Below are positions 8,078 to 21,212 of a stretch of 35,554 bases of DNA, piece after piece. This DNA comes from Actinomycetes bacterium (GTDB lineage Bacteria > Actinomycetota > Actinomycetes > Actinomycetales > Dermatophilaceae), in contig JAKPEG010000014.1 in the NCBI GenBank assembly GCA_029552065.1, positions 1-35,554 on the forward strand, given 5' to 3'. The position numbers were made by a program, and so were the translations under genes. Each line of letters starts with the position of its first letter. Within the stretch, counting starts at the first letter, position 1. Under the pieces are notes generated by a model. It searched no databases. It was not told where the DNA came from and worked only from the letters and a program-made list of their open reading frames with translations.

Positions 8078-8117
8078 CGAGGAAGGCCCCGCGGCGCGAG
8101 CCGCGGGGCCTTCCTCG
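8078..8117. terminator. Strong bidirectional terminator with GNRA loop
   Basis: cgaggaaggccccgcggc (8078-8095) is perfectly complementary to 8100-8117, giving an 18-bp stem closed by the tetraloop gcga, which has the GNRA pattern. It lies between the convergent thiolase gene and the gene ending at 8135, so it can serve both. Confidence 0.88.
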
Positions 8118-8134
8118 TCTCTCGGGGCGCTCGG

Positions 8135-8428
8135 TCAGCCGGCGAGGTAGCGCCGCAGGACGGCCAGCCGCTCGACGAGGCCATCCAGCACCCCGGCCTG
8201 CACCGCGTCCCAGACCGTCACCCGCAGTTCGTCGAGGGCGACGGCCGGGCCGAGGTCGGGCAGGAGCGCACGCGGCATACTCTCCGCGTCGGCGACCTCG
8301 TCGGCGAGCGCCTGGGCGAGGGCACGCACCCCGGATGAAGACGAAACCGCCTGGGTGAGCGGCAGCTGACGCCACCGCTCACCCAGGCGGTCGAGTTCGA
8401 CGCGGAGCTCCGGCGGGAGGACGGTCAC
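8135..8428 (-). CDS. Small conserved-type hypothetical protein
   Basis: 97 residues from GTG 8428. It is a helical, acidic soluble protein with no signal peptide or membrane segment. The start reads LPPELRVELDRLGERWRQLP and the end LVERLAVLRRYLAG, with strong Leu/Glu/Arg helix character throughout. I do not recognise a domain. It lies 22 bases downstream of the BAX-inhibitor-like gene on the same strand and probably shares its transcript, ending at the GNRA hairpin. No clear ribosome binding site precedes the start, so a slightly different start is possible. Confidence 0.65.
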   Translation of the reverse strand: MTVLPPELRVELDRLGERWRQLPLTQAVSSSSGVRALAQALADEVADAESMPRALLPDLGPAVALDELRVTVWDAVQAGVLDGLVERLAVLRRYLAG

Positions 8429-8450
8429 CGGGAGGACGGGAGTCGCGGGG

Positions 8451-9299
8451 TCAGTCGCGCATCCGGGCGAGCAGGCGCAGGATCTCGACGTAGAGCCAGA
8501 CGAGGCTCACGATGATGCCGTGGGCGAACAGCCAGGAGTAGCGCTCCGGGGCGCCCATCCGCACACCCTGCTCGACCGAGTCGAAGTCGACCGCGAGCGA
8601 ATAGGAGGCCAGGCCGACGCCGAGGACCGAGATGGCGATCCCGAGCATCCCGCTGCCGCCGAAGCCCCAGCCGTGGGTCCAGCCGAACATGAGCGCGACG
8701 ACATTGGCCAGGCTGAACAGCAGGTAGCCCATGAGCGCCATGCCGAAGATCCGCCGCGACCGCGAGGTGACCTTGATGAAGCCCATCCGGTAGCCGAGGA
8801 ACATGCCGGCGAAGGTCGCGAGGGTGGCCACCACCGCGGTCATGACGATGCCGGGATACCACGCCTCCATCACCCGGCTGAAGGCACCGACGAAGGCGCC
8901 CTCGAGGATCGCGTAGCCGAGGATGAGCGGCACCGAGACCTTCTTCATGAAGGCGATGACCAGCCCGAGCACAAGGCCGCCGAACATGCCGACGAGCCAG
9001 ATCGGCGTGACCAGCTGCGGCTGGGCCGAGGTGACGACCCACGTGGCCGCCGCGGTGAGCAACAGCACGGCGAACAGGCTGAGCGTCTTCATCACGACGT
9101 CGTCGAAGGTGACCCGCCCGGTCTGCAGCGGGCCGGCGCTCGGGCGCTGCCACATCGTCTCGAGCTGGTCGGCGTCGACGGGGGCCGGGTAGGCCGACGG
9201 ATAGCCGGGCTGCTGCTGGGCCGGCTGGCCGAAGCCCGCGTAGCTCTGCTCGCGCAGTTCCTTGTCGATCTTGCCGAACACCGGGTTGTTGCCGGCCAT
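8451..9299 (-). CDS. BAX inhibitor-1 / YccA-like membrane protein
   Basis: 282 residues. ATG 9299 is preceded by ggagg at four bases spacing; the longer frame upstream would run through the tRNA and is rejected. A soluble, glutamine- and proline-rich N-terminus (about 70 residues) is followed by seven membrane helices. The helices include FMKKVSVPLILGYAILEGAFVGAFS, then a region ending GYRMGFIKV, and FDSVEQGVRMGAPERYSW before the last helix. The last of these is the Bax1-I C-terminal region with acidic residues near the pore. Members form pH-sensitive calcium leak channels in other organisms; the physiological role in actinobacteria is unclear. It is monocistronic or paired with the small gene downstream. 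Confidence 0.93.
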   Translation of the reverse strand: MAGNNPVFGKIDKELREQSYAGFGQPAQQQPGYPSAYPAPVDADQLETMWQRPSAGPLQTGRVTFDDVVMKTLSLFAVLLLTAAATWVVTSAQPQLVTPIWLVGMFGGLVLGLVIAFMKKVSVPLILGYAILEGAFVGAFSRVMEAWYPGIVMTAVVATLATFAGMFLGYRMGFIKVTSRSRRIFGMALMGYLLFSLANVVALMFGWTHGWGFGGSGMLGIAISVLGVGLASYSLAVDFDSVEQGVRMGAPERYSWLFAHGIIVSLVWLYVEILRLLARMRD

Positions 9300-9390
9300 G
9301 TGTCCTCCAGGGTGCGGCAGGCCCGGACGGGCCTGTCTGTTGACTACAGCGTACGGGGGTCGGTCGATGTTCCCGGGATCTCGCGGGTTG

Positions 9391-9416
9391 CCCCCGGGTG
9401 CCCCCGGGTGCCCCCG
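9391..9416. repeat. 10-bp tandem copies of the tRNA acceptor end
   Basis: The unit cccccgggtg occurs at 9391-9400 and 9401-9410, and a third partial copy starts at 9411. On the minus strand this places CGGGGGC, the 3' acceptor strand of the adjacent tRNA, at three successive positions 10 bp apart (9416-9410, 9406-9400, 9396-9390). The copies are followed by ACC, ACC and AAC. Confidence 0.85.
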
Positions 9417-9482
9417 GCGGGGTTCGAACCCGCAACCGGGCGATTTTAAGTCGCCTGCCTCTGCCGGTTGGGCTACGGGGGC
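9409..9482 (-). tRNA. tRNA with anticodon UAA (Leu), short variable loop
   Basis: A 74-nt cloverleaf reads cleanly on the minus strand. The acceptor is GCCCCCG/CGGGGGC. The D stem is GCC/GGC with an 11-nt loop containing GG. The anticodon stem GGCGA/TCGCC has loop CTTAAAA, giving anticodon UAA. The variable loop is only CGGTT, and the T arm is GCGGG-TTCGAAC-CCCGC. The discriminator is A. CCA is not encoded; the gene is followed by CCC. Anticodon UAA reads UUA leucine codons and A73 fits leucine. However, leucine tRNAs normally have a long variable arm (type II), and this one is type I. It lies between the peptide deformylase gene and the BAX-inhibitor-like gene. Confidence 0.9.
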
Positions 9483-9532
9483 GGCTCCCACTCTAGGGCG
9501 ACCCTGCGGGTATGCCGTGTCACCGTCCCCGG

Positions 9533-10069
9533 TCACAGGTAGGTGCGGCGCGGGTGGACCGCGTGCGGCCCGGCCACCCGGTCAAGGAAGACCAGTCCGT
9601 CCGTGTGGTCGATCTCGTGTTGGAGGCAGACCGCCTCGAAGGCGTCGGTCTCGATCGTCACCCACTCCCCCGTCACCGGCAGCTGGCCGCGCACGGACAG
9701 CCGCCGGGCACGGGCGACGTCGCCGGTGAAGTCGGGAACCGACATGCAGCCCTCCCGACCCTTCTCCCGCCGGCTGGCCGTGAGGACCTGCGCATTGCAC
9801 AGGACGAACCCACCGTGACAGGTCCGCGTCTTCGGGTGGCCGGTGACGTCGACCGAGAAGACCCGCCAGGCCAGCCCCACCTGCTGGGCGGCGAGCCCGA
9901 CGCAGCCCGGCGAGACCGCTTGGGTGGCGAGCAGGTCGGCGGCCAACTGGACGACCTCGCCCGCGGTGGGGTCGACGACCTCTCCCGGGGTGGCGAGCAC
10001 CGGGTCGGGCGCCCGGACGACATCGAGGATGCGGCCCCCCGGCAGCGAGGGCAGGACGAGCGGACTCAC
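9533..10069 (-). CDS. def: Peptide deformylase
   Basis: 178 residues from GTG 10069, which overlaps the upstream stop as GTGA and is preceded by gaggtg. All three deformylase motifs are present: CVGLAAQQVG (56-65), EGCMSVP (106-112) with metal ligand C108, and QHEIDHTDG (150-158) with metal ligands H151 and H155 and catalytic E152. It removes the formyl group from nascent N-termini at the ribosome, using a bound Fe2+ or similar metal. The motif variant with Met in EGCMS resembles actinobacterial second-type deformylases. It is cotranscribed with an ACT-domain gene. Confidence 0.96.
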   Translation of the reverse strand: MSPLVLPSLPGGRILDVVRAPDPVLATPGEVVDPTAGEVVQLAADLLATQAVSPGCVGLAAQQVGLAWRVFSVDVTGHPKTRTCHGGFVLCNAQVLTASRREKGREGCMSVPDFTGDVARARRLSVRGQLPVTGEWVTIETDAFEAVCLQHEIDHTDGLVFLDRVAGPHAVHPRRTYL

Positions 10070-10593
10070 AGCACCTCGTCGTCCACCCGCTCGAAGGCCA
10101 CTCGGACCCCCAACTCACTCGCGGCCTCGCGCAGGTCCCGCTCGAGCTCGTCAACGGCGGCGCCCTCCGGCAGCTCGACCTCAGCGACCAGGACGTAGAG
10201 GCCGGAACCGAGCCGGGTGCCCAGGTCGACGACATTGCCGCCGTGGCGGGCCACGACGTCGGTGACGGCCGCGACGATCCCCGGACGGTCGGCCCCGTGG
10301 ACCCGCAGCGTCCACGCGGTGCCGGGGGCGGGCGGCATACCCGATTCGCGCAGCGCCCGGACGTCGACGGTGAGCGATCCTTGGGCCGCGAGGCCGGCGA
10401 GGGCGGTCTGCACGGCTGCGACCGAAACGGCCCCCCGCACGAGGACGACCATGGCGAAATGCCCGCGCAGCAGGGTCATCGTCGAGTCCTCGAGGTTGGC
10501 CCCGAGACCGGCAAGGGCCGTGGTGAGTTCGGCGACGATGCCCGGGCGGTCGTCGCCGAGGACCGTCACGGCCAGGAGGGGGTCGCTATGCAC
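10066..10593 (-). CDS. Double ACT-domain protein (GcvR-like)
   Basis: 175 residues from GTG 10593. The open frame reaches a TTG at 10617, but that would overlap the upstream udg gene and has no better ribosome binding site. Two ACT domains are seen: AVTVLGDDRPGIVAELTTAL (about residues 7-26) and LRVHGADRPGIVAAVTDVVA in the second half. Both keep the DRPGIV turn that forms an amino-acid-binding interface. The layout matches GcvR-like regulatory proteins, which in Enterobacteria modulate glycine cleavage gene expression through GcvA. No glycine cleavage genes are nearby, so the ligand (probably an amino acid) and the partner are unknown. It is coupled to def downstream. Confidence 0.85.
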   Translation of the reverse strand: MHSDPLLAVTVLGDDRPGIVAELTTALAGLGANLEDSTMTLLRGHFAMVVLVRGAVSVAAVQTALAGLAAQGSLTVDVRALRESGMPPAPGTAWTLRVHGADRPGIVAAVTDVVARHGGNVVDLGTRLGSGLYVLVAEVELPEGAAVDELERDLREAASELGVRVAFERVDDEVL

Positions 10594-10597
10594 GGGT

Positions 10598-11452
10598 TCA
10601 CCGTATCGACGCGCCAAGGCGGGCGATCACCGCGTCCAACATCGGCTCGGTGAGCCGGCCGGTGAAGGTGTTCTGCTGGCTCACGTGGTAGCTGCCGACG
10701 AGCCGGACCATCCCGCCCGGATCGGCCACCCCGAGCTCGGTCTCGGCGCCGTGTCCGAAGCGCGGCCGAGGGGCCGGGACCTGCCACCCGAGGCGCCGGG
10801 CGGCCGCGAGCGTCGCGTCCCAGGCCAGCCCCCCGAGGGCGAGGATCGCCTCCAGCCCCGGCGCAGCGAGGGAGAGGTCGCGCTCGAGCCAGGGTGCGCA
10901 CCGGTCGCGTTCGTCGGTCGTCGGCCGATTGCCGGGAGGCGCGCACCGGACGGCCGCGACGATCCGCACCCCGCGCAGGCGCTGCCCGTCGCCCGCCGCC
11001 ACGCTCGTCGGCAACTGGGCGAGTCCCGCGCGGTGGAGGGCGGCGAAGAGCCAGTCCCCGCTGCGGTCGCCGGTGAACATCCGTCCGGTGCGGTTGGCTC
11101 CGTGGGCGGCCGGGGCGAGCCCGACGACGAGCACCCGCGGGTGTGGGTCGCCGAAACCCGGCCCTGGTCGCCCCCAATAGGGCTCGCCCACGAAGGCGGC
11201 CCGCTTGGTCACCGCCACGTCCTCCCGCCACCGCACGAGACGGGGGCAGGCGCGGCATACCGAGATCCGCGCGTCGAGCGCCGCGAAGTCGACCGCGTCG
11301 CCCGCCAGCCGCGCGACCTGACCCGCGTCGCACGCGACCGGGGTATGCCGGGTGGCCGGGTCCCCGGGCCAGCCCGCCCCCGGTGGGGCCGGCGAAGCGA
11401 CCGGCAGCCCGGTCACCGGATGAGGCAGCGGGGCTCCCGGAGTGGCCGACAT
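10598..11452 (-). CDS. Uracil-DNA glycosylase, family 5 (UdgB type)
   Basis: 284 residues from ATG 11452; GAGG lies six bases upstream and overlaps the ppx stop region. The active-site block is [19 protein letters not shown] (111-129) and the DNA-binding motif is [16 protein letters not shown] near the C-terminus. Cysteines C66 and C69 (CRACP), with cysteines in RCAPPGN and DRCAPWL, are positioned to bind a 4Fe-4S cluster. Family 5 enzymes remove uracil, and often hypoxanthine or ethenocytosine, from DNA, which is useful for a high-GC genome prone to cytosine deamination. The polar residue of motif A is replaced by Ala as in UdgB. Gene order ppx-udgB-ACT-def suggests one operon. Confidence 0.93.
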   Translation of the reverse strand: MSATPGAPLPHPVTGLPVASPAPPGAGWPGDPATRHTPVACDAGQVARLAGDAVDFAALDARISVCRACPRLVRWREDVAVTKRAAFVGEPYWGRPGPGFGDPHPRVLVVGLAPAAHGANRTGRMFTGDRSGDWLFAALHRAGLAQLPTSVAAGDGQRLRGVRIVAAVRCAPPGNRPTTDERDRCAPWLERDLSLAAPGLEAILALGGLAWDATLAAARRLGWQVPAPRPRFGHGAETELGVADPGGMVRLVGSYHVSQQNTFTGRLTEPMLDAVIARLGASIR

Positions 11453-11459
11453 GCGGGCC

Positions 11460-12425
11460 TCAGGGCACGAGGGAGTGGGCGATGCCGTCGAGGATGTCGT
11501 GCTCCGAGGTGATCACCGGGAGGTCCTCGCCCAGCCCGGTCGCCGCCCGGACCCGGTCGATCACCCGCGACCACACGAGCGCACCGGCCCCGATGACATC
11601 GACCCGGCCCGGATGCATGAAGCCGAGCTCGGCCCGCTGCGCCCGGGTCATCGCGAGCAACTCGGCGCAGGCCTGCTGGACCTGCGCGGGCGTGGCCCGG
11701 GACAGGTGGATCGCCTCCGGGTCGTAGGCGGGCAGATGCAACACCTGGGCCGCGATCGTCGTCACGCTGCCGGCCAGCCCGACGAGGGTGCGGGTGGGCC
11801 GCACGTCGACCGCGGCGACGGCGATCTCCACGGCCGCGTCGATGTCGGCGGTGGCAGCCGCGATCTCGGCCTCGGTCGGTGGATCCGAGCGCAGGTGACG
11901 TTCGGTCATCCGGACACAGCCCACGTCGACCGACCGGGCGGCTTCGACGTCGACCTCGCCACGGACGAGTTCGGTGGACCCGCCGCCGATGTCGACGACG
12001 AGGAAGGGCGGGGTGAGGCCGGCGGCGCGCAGGTCGCCGGTGGCCCCGAGGAAGGACAGGTGAGCCTCCTCGTGGCCACTCACCACCTCGGGGCGGACGT
12101 CGAGGTCACCGAAGGCGGCACGGACCCCGGCGACGAAGTCGCCGGCGTTGCGCGCGTCGCGGCTTGCGGAGGTGGCGACGAACCGGATCCGGTCCACGCC
12201 GAACTCGCGGCACTGCGCGGCATACTCACGGCACATCGCGAGGGTGCGGGCGAGCGCCTCGGGGGCAAGCTCGCCGGTGCGGTCGACCCCGTGCCCGAGC
12301 CGGACGATCTCCATCCGACGCACGAGGTCGGTCGTCCGGCGGGTGACCGGGTCGATGTCGGCGAGGAGCAGCCGGATGGAATTGGTCCCACAGTCGATCG
12401 CCCCGACCCTGCACTCGTCGGTCAT
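11460..12425 (-). CDS. Ppx/GppA family phosphatase (exopolyphosphatase type)
   Basis: 321 residues from ATG 12425, with ggagg six bases upstream and ATGA overlap with the preceding DUF501 gene. The ASKHA-fold motifs are present: [16 protein letters not shown] at the N-terminus (phosphate 1), [40 protein letters not shown] (phosphate 2) and [11 protein letters not shown]. It is the short single-unit form of about 320 residues typical of actinobacterial Ppx2/Ppx1. These hydrolyse short polyphosphate or pppGpp, or have weak activity on both. Sequence alone does not settle the substrate. It lies in the conserved divIC-DUF501-ppx order. Confidence 0.94.
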   Translation of the reverse strand: MTDECRVGAIDCGTNSIRLLLADIDPVTRRTTDLVRRMEIVRLGHGVDRTGELAPEALARTLAMCREYAAQCREFGVDRIRFVATSASRDARNAGDFVAGVRAAFGDLDVRPEVVSGHEEAHLSFLGATGDLRAAGLTPPFLVVDIGGGSTELVRGEVDVEAARSVDVGCVRMTERHLRSDPPTEAEIAAATADIDAAVEIAVAAVDVRPTRTLVGLAGSVTTIAAQVLHLPAYDPEAIHLSRATPAQVQQACAELLAMTRAQRAELGFMHPGRVDVIGAGALVWSRVIDRVRAATGLGEDLPVITSEHDILDGIAHSLVP

Positions 12426-13027
12426 GGGGATCCTCCGTCGTCAGTCGCTCCGTCTGCCACGAGCGTCGGTGCCGGTGCCACGCAGGGATCCTGCATCCCC
12501 CACTCTGCCAGCAGGGCCAGGGCCTCGTCGCCCAAGGGGTTCACTCCGGGGCCGGCGGCGAGGGCGTGGGCGACGAGCACGTGCAGGCACTTCACCCGAT
12601 CGGGCATGCCACCGGCCGAGATCCCGGCGATCTCGGGGACGGTGCCGAGAGCCTCGCGGTCGGCCAGATAGCGCGCGTGGGCCTGCCGGTATGCCGCCGC
12701 GAGCGCCGGATCGCCGGCCAGCCGGGCCTGCATCTCCCGCATCACCCCCGAGGTCTCGAGGGTGCTCAGGGCGCCGGTGAGCCGGGGGCAGGTCGCGTAG
12801 TAGGTCGTCGGGAAGGGCGTGCCGTCGGGCAGCCGGGGTTCGGTCCGCACGACGTCGGGCAGGCCGCAGCGGCAGCGGTGGGCGACCGCGACGACCCCTC
12901 GCGGCTCCCGGCCGAGTTGTCGGGCGACCGCGGCGAGGTCCGCAGGATCGGCCGACGAGGGTGCGACGGGCTCTCGCGGCGCCCCGTGCCGGGACGCATC
13001 CGCTCTCGGCTCGCTCGCGGGCTCCAC
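12422..13027 (-). CDS. DUF501 protein
   Basis: 201 residues if GTG 13027 is the start; the first about 35 residues are low complexity and no good ribosome binding site is seen, so the real start may be later. The recognisable DUF501 region begins DLAAVARQLGREPRGVVAVA and includes RCRCGLPDVVRTEPRLPDG, FPTTYYATCPRL, then GGMPDRVKCLHVLVAHALA and GVNPLGDEALALL. Conserved Cys and His residues (CRCG, TCPR, CLHVLVAH) suggest a metal or catalytic site. Function is unknown. The family is conserved next to divIC, eno and ppx in Actinobacteria. It overlaps ppx by four bases. Confidence 0.88.
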   Translation of the reverse strand: MEPASEPRADASRHGAPREPVAPSSADPADLAAVARQLGREPRGVVAVAHRCRCGLPDVVRTEPRLPDGTPFPTTYYATCPRLTGALSTLETSGVMREMQARLAGDPALAAAYRQAHARYLADREALGTVPEIAGISAGGMPDRVKCLHVLVAHALAAGPGVNPLGDEALALLAEWGMQDPCVAPAPTLVADGATDDGGSP

Positions 13028-13096
13028 GACGGTCGAGCCTAGTCGGCCCGGCTGTGGGCCGGGCTGGGGGCTCGGCTGCGTGCTCGGCCGCGGGCG

Positions 13097-13690
13097 CTAG
13101 CGGGGCGGGAGCATCCCGGCGGTCGGTTTGTCGGCCAGCTGCACCGACTGCCAGAGCTGGGCATACCAGGGGGCGGTGGCGTCGGCCTTGGGGGCGGCCA
13201 CCGTGGCACCGCTCACCGCGGGTCGCGGCACCTGGGCGGGATCGATGACGCTGTAGGACCGGTCGCCCACCTTGACGAACTTCAACCGCTCGCGCGCCTG
13301 CTGCTCGACGTAGGCCGGGTCCTGCCAGCGTGCCTGTTCGGCCTCGAGCGCGGCGACCTGGGCGCGCTGCTCCACGAGTTGGTCCTGGAGCGCGGCGATC
13401 CTCGCCCGCTGGTCGAGCACCGAGTGCACGGTGGGGACGAGGGTGACGAGCAGGACGAGCCCGACGGCCGCGAGCACGACCCAGCGGACCCATGCGGTGG
13501 CCGCGGGATCACCCGTCGGCAGATCCCGGGCGCGCGCGGCCAGGGCCGGCCGGGAGGCACCCCTGGGTCCGCTCGGACGACCGGTCGCCGGAGCGCCGGG
13601 GCGCGCAGCGGGCCGGGCGGCGGTGGCCCGCCGGGTCGGACCCGACCGGCCACCGCCCCCGGATTCGTTCCGGGTCGTTCGCGTCGTCAT
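13097..13690 (-). CDS. Septum formation initiator protein (DivIC/FtsB-like)
   Basis: 197 residues from ATG 13690. A long basic, glycine/proline/arginine-rich cytoplasmic N-terminus (1-65) precedes one membrane helix (about 67-90, VRWVVLAAVGLVLLVTLVP). A leucine/glutamine-rich coiled coil follows (DQRARIAALQDQLVEQRAQV), then the DivIC/FtsB block DPAYVEQQARERLKFVKVGD. The last 50 residues are a divergent tail. By family it is a bitopic divisome scaffold that pairs with an FtsL-like partner at the septum. It sits 39 bases downstream of enolase, the usual actinobacterial arrangement. Confidence 0.92.
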   Translation of the reverse strand: MTTRTTRNESGGGGRSGPTRRATAARPAARPGAPATGRPSGPRGASRPALAARARDLPTGDPAATAWVRWVVLAAVGLVLLVTLVPTVHSVLDQRARIAALQDQLVEQRAQVAALEAEQARWQDPAYVEQQARERLKFVKVGDRSYSVIDPAQVPRPAVSGATVAAPKADATAPWYAQLWQSVQLADKPTAGMLPPR

Positions 13691-13729
13691 CCGGTGGTCA
13701 GCCCCATCCCACCAGTGTGACGGGTGCGA

Positions 13730-15801
<2,072 letters not shown>

Positions 15802-15808
15802 CGGGCGC

Positions 15809-16314
15809 TCAGGCGGTGGGCGCGGGCGCCGGCTTGATCCAGGGCGCGTCGACGGTCTTGAGCCCGCCGTCGGCGGGGTCGAACCGCCCGAACTGCGGGT
15901 TGACCGTGATCTGCGCCGCGCCGAGCTTGGCGAGGATCGCGTCGCGGTCGGCGGAGGTGAGCGAGGAGACGGCGACCCGCGCCTTGAGGTATTCGAGGGT
16001 CGCGTCGGTCGGCGCCGCCACCTGGGCGGCGACCGCGTAGTACTTGTCGTCGGGCGACCAGCTGCCCGAGGCGGCGGTCTGGCGCTCGATGAAGCCGGCC
16101 AGGATGAGCCAGTTGAGCACGTCGGTCTCGGTGGCCGGCTGGGCGAGCACCTTGGCCGCGTCGAGCTGCTCTGCGGTCCGGGTGAGTTCGCCCGTCGTGA
16201 TGACCCGGCCGTCGACGACGGCGGCCGTGGTGGGCCGCTCGACCGCGCCGCAGCCACTCGTGAGGATCGCGGCGGCCGCAAGAGCGGCCACGAGGGAGAC
16301 GAGGCGGCGCGCGG

Positions 16315-16318
<4 letters not shown>
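15809..16318 (-). CDS. SurA N-terminal-like lipoprotein
   Basis: 169 residues from ATG 16318, which overlaps the mfd stop as ATGA; aagga lies about nine bases upstream. Residues 1-23 form a lipoprotein signal: MTARR, a hydrophobic stretch, then lipobox LTSGC with C23. The mature part begins with [20 protein letters not shown], the start of the SurA N-terminal chaperone fold, and continues with helices. No PPIase (rotamase) domain follows, so a chaperone-like role at the outer face of the membrane is more likely than prolyl isomerisation. The position between mfd and mazG is usual in actinobacteria, as I recall. Confidence 0.86.
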
Positions 16319-20028
<3,710 letters not shown>

Positions 20029-20100
20029 GGCGTCCCCGCCCCTCTTCCCTCGTGACAGCGTCCGCACCGACGGACATCACAGCCTAGGCCCCCATTCGGC

Positions 20101-20129
20101 TTCCACGATCGGGCGACTGTGATTAACAT
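20101..20129 (+). promoter_or_regulatory. Candidate promoter of polysaccharide operon
   Basis: ttccac (20101-20106) and taacat (20124-20129) are separated by 17 bp. The -10 match is reasonable; the -35 match is weak. They lie in an AT-richer patch upstream of the first glycosyltransferase gene and about 100 bp before its start codon, leaving a leader that contains the ggggcaaca repeats. Confidence 0.35.
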
Positions 20130-20146
20130 GGGTTAGGTCGCGCTGT

Positions 20147-20175
20147 GGGGCAACACTCGCGATTTCGGGGCAACA
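20147..20175 (+). repeat. Paired ggggcaaca direct repeats, 20-bp spacing
   Basis: ggggcaaca occurs at 20147-20155 and 20167-20175. The copies are exactly 20 bp apart, about two helical turns, and each is followed shortly by tcg. They sit in the leader between the candidate promoter and the first polysaccharide gene. This geometry suits a regulator binding to one face of the helix. Confidence 0.5.
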
Positions 20176-20228
20176 TCGCCGGTCGGTCGGGGCTGACCAG
20201 CCGGCGTCATCGAGGGGACAACGTTCAT

Positions 20229-21212
20229 ATGAGGGGCACTCGCGCTTTGCTTGTCGCGTCCACCGGCGGGCACCTGGAGGAACTCGTCCGGCTGCGCGGC
20301 CGGATCGACCCGCTGCCCGAGAGCGTCGTGTGGGCGACGTTCGACACCGAGCAGTCGCGCTCTCTCCTGCGGGACGAGCACGTCCGTCACGTCTCCTTCG
20401 TGCGTCCGCGCGGCTATCTGGCTGCGCTGCGGGTGATCCCTCAGGCCCTGCGGATCCTGCTCGCCGAACGCATCGGAGTCCTCGTCACCACGGGCGCCGG
20501 AGTGGCCATCCCGTTCCTCGCGCTCGGGCGCCTGCTGGGCATCCCCTGCCACTACATCGAGAGCGCGGCCCGCTCGCAGGGCCCCAGCGTCACCGGGCGG
20601 GTGGCCATGCGCTTGCCGGGCGTCCGGCTCTACACCCAATACGAGGAGTGGGCGGACGGCCGCTGGGCCTACGTGGGTTCCCTCTTCGACGCCTACACGC
20701 TCGTCGGGGACGAGGCCGACCCGCAGCCGCAGCCGGAGCGGGACCTGGACTCCGTCGTCGTCACCCTCGGCACGCAGAACCACTACCCGTTCGACCGTGC
20801 GGTCGCAGCCGTCGCCAAGGTGCTCCCCTGCCTGTCGACCGGCCGAGCCGACGTGCTCTGGCAGGTGGGCAGCGCCGACACCTCCGCGCTGGCGATCCAG
20901 GCCGAGGACCACCTGCCCGCCGACACCATGCGTCGCAAGATCGCCGACGCCGACCTCGTCGTCGCCCACGCCGGCGTCGGATCGGTGCTCAGCGCATGGG
21001 ACTCCGGCCACTGCCCCGTCCTGCTGCCCCGGCGTGCCAGTCATCGGGAGCACGTTGACGACCACCAGTTGCTCATCGCCCGCGAGCTCGACCGCCGTGG
21101 CCTCGCCGTGAGTCGCGACCCGGACGACCTGCGACCGGAGGACCTGGCCCTGGCCCGGCGACGTCGGGTCACCTCCGTCCGCAACCCCCGCCCGTTCGCG
21201 CTCTCCGCCTGA
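20229..21212 (+). CDS. Fused Alg14/Alg13-type glycosyltransferase
   Basis: 327 residues from ATG 20229 (gagggg lies about ten bases upstream). The N-terminal half resembles Alg14/PssD/EpsE-type membrane-anchoring subunits: ALLVASTGGHLEELVRL at the start, then VLVTTGAGVAIPFLALGRLL and a hydrophobic CHYIESAARSQGPS. The C-terminal half resembles Alg13/PssE GT28 catalytic domains: VVVTLGTQNHYPFDRAV, then VVAHAGVGSVLSAWDSG and PVLLPRRASHREHVDDHQ, which carry the nucleotide-sugar site. In most bacteria these halves are separate proteins. Together they add the second sugar to a lipid-linked primer at the inner face of the membrane. It heads a three-gene glycosyltransferase run and overlaps the next gene as TGATG. 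Confidence 0.88.
   Translation: MRGTRALLVASTGGHLEELVRLRGRIDPLPESVVWATFDTEQSRSLLRDEHVRHVSFVRPRGYLAALRVIPQALRILLAERIGVLVTTGAGVAIPFLALGRLLGIPCHYIESAARSQGPSVTGRVAMRLPGVRLYTQYEEWADGRWAYVGSLFDAYTLVGDEADPQPQPERDLDSVVVTLGTQNHYPFDRAVAAVAKVLPCLSTGRADVLWQVGSADTSALAIQAEDHLPADTMRRKIADADLVVAHAGVGSVLSAWDSGHCPVLLPRRASHREHVDDHQLLIARELDRRGLAVSRDPDDLRPEDLALARRRRVTSVRNPRPFALSA

Noticed and set aside
9391..9420. CRISPR repeat
   Set aside because: Units are 10 bp, contiguous, without spacers or cas genes.
9409..9482. Suppressor tRNA reading the stop codon UAA
   Set aside because: The anticodon is UAA and pairs with UUA, a leucine codon; a UAA stop reader would need anticodon UUA.
9390..9482. Integrative element attachment site at the tRNA
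   Set aside because: The repeats are only 10-bp tandem units and no integrase or mobility gene lies near.
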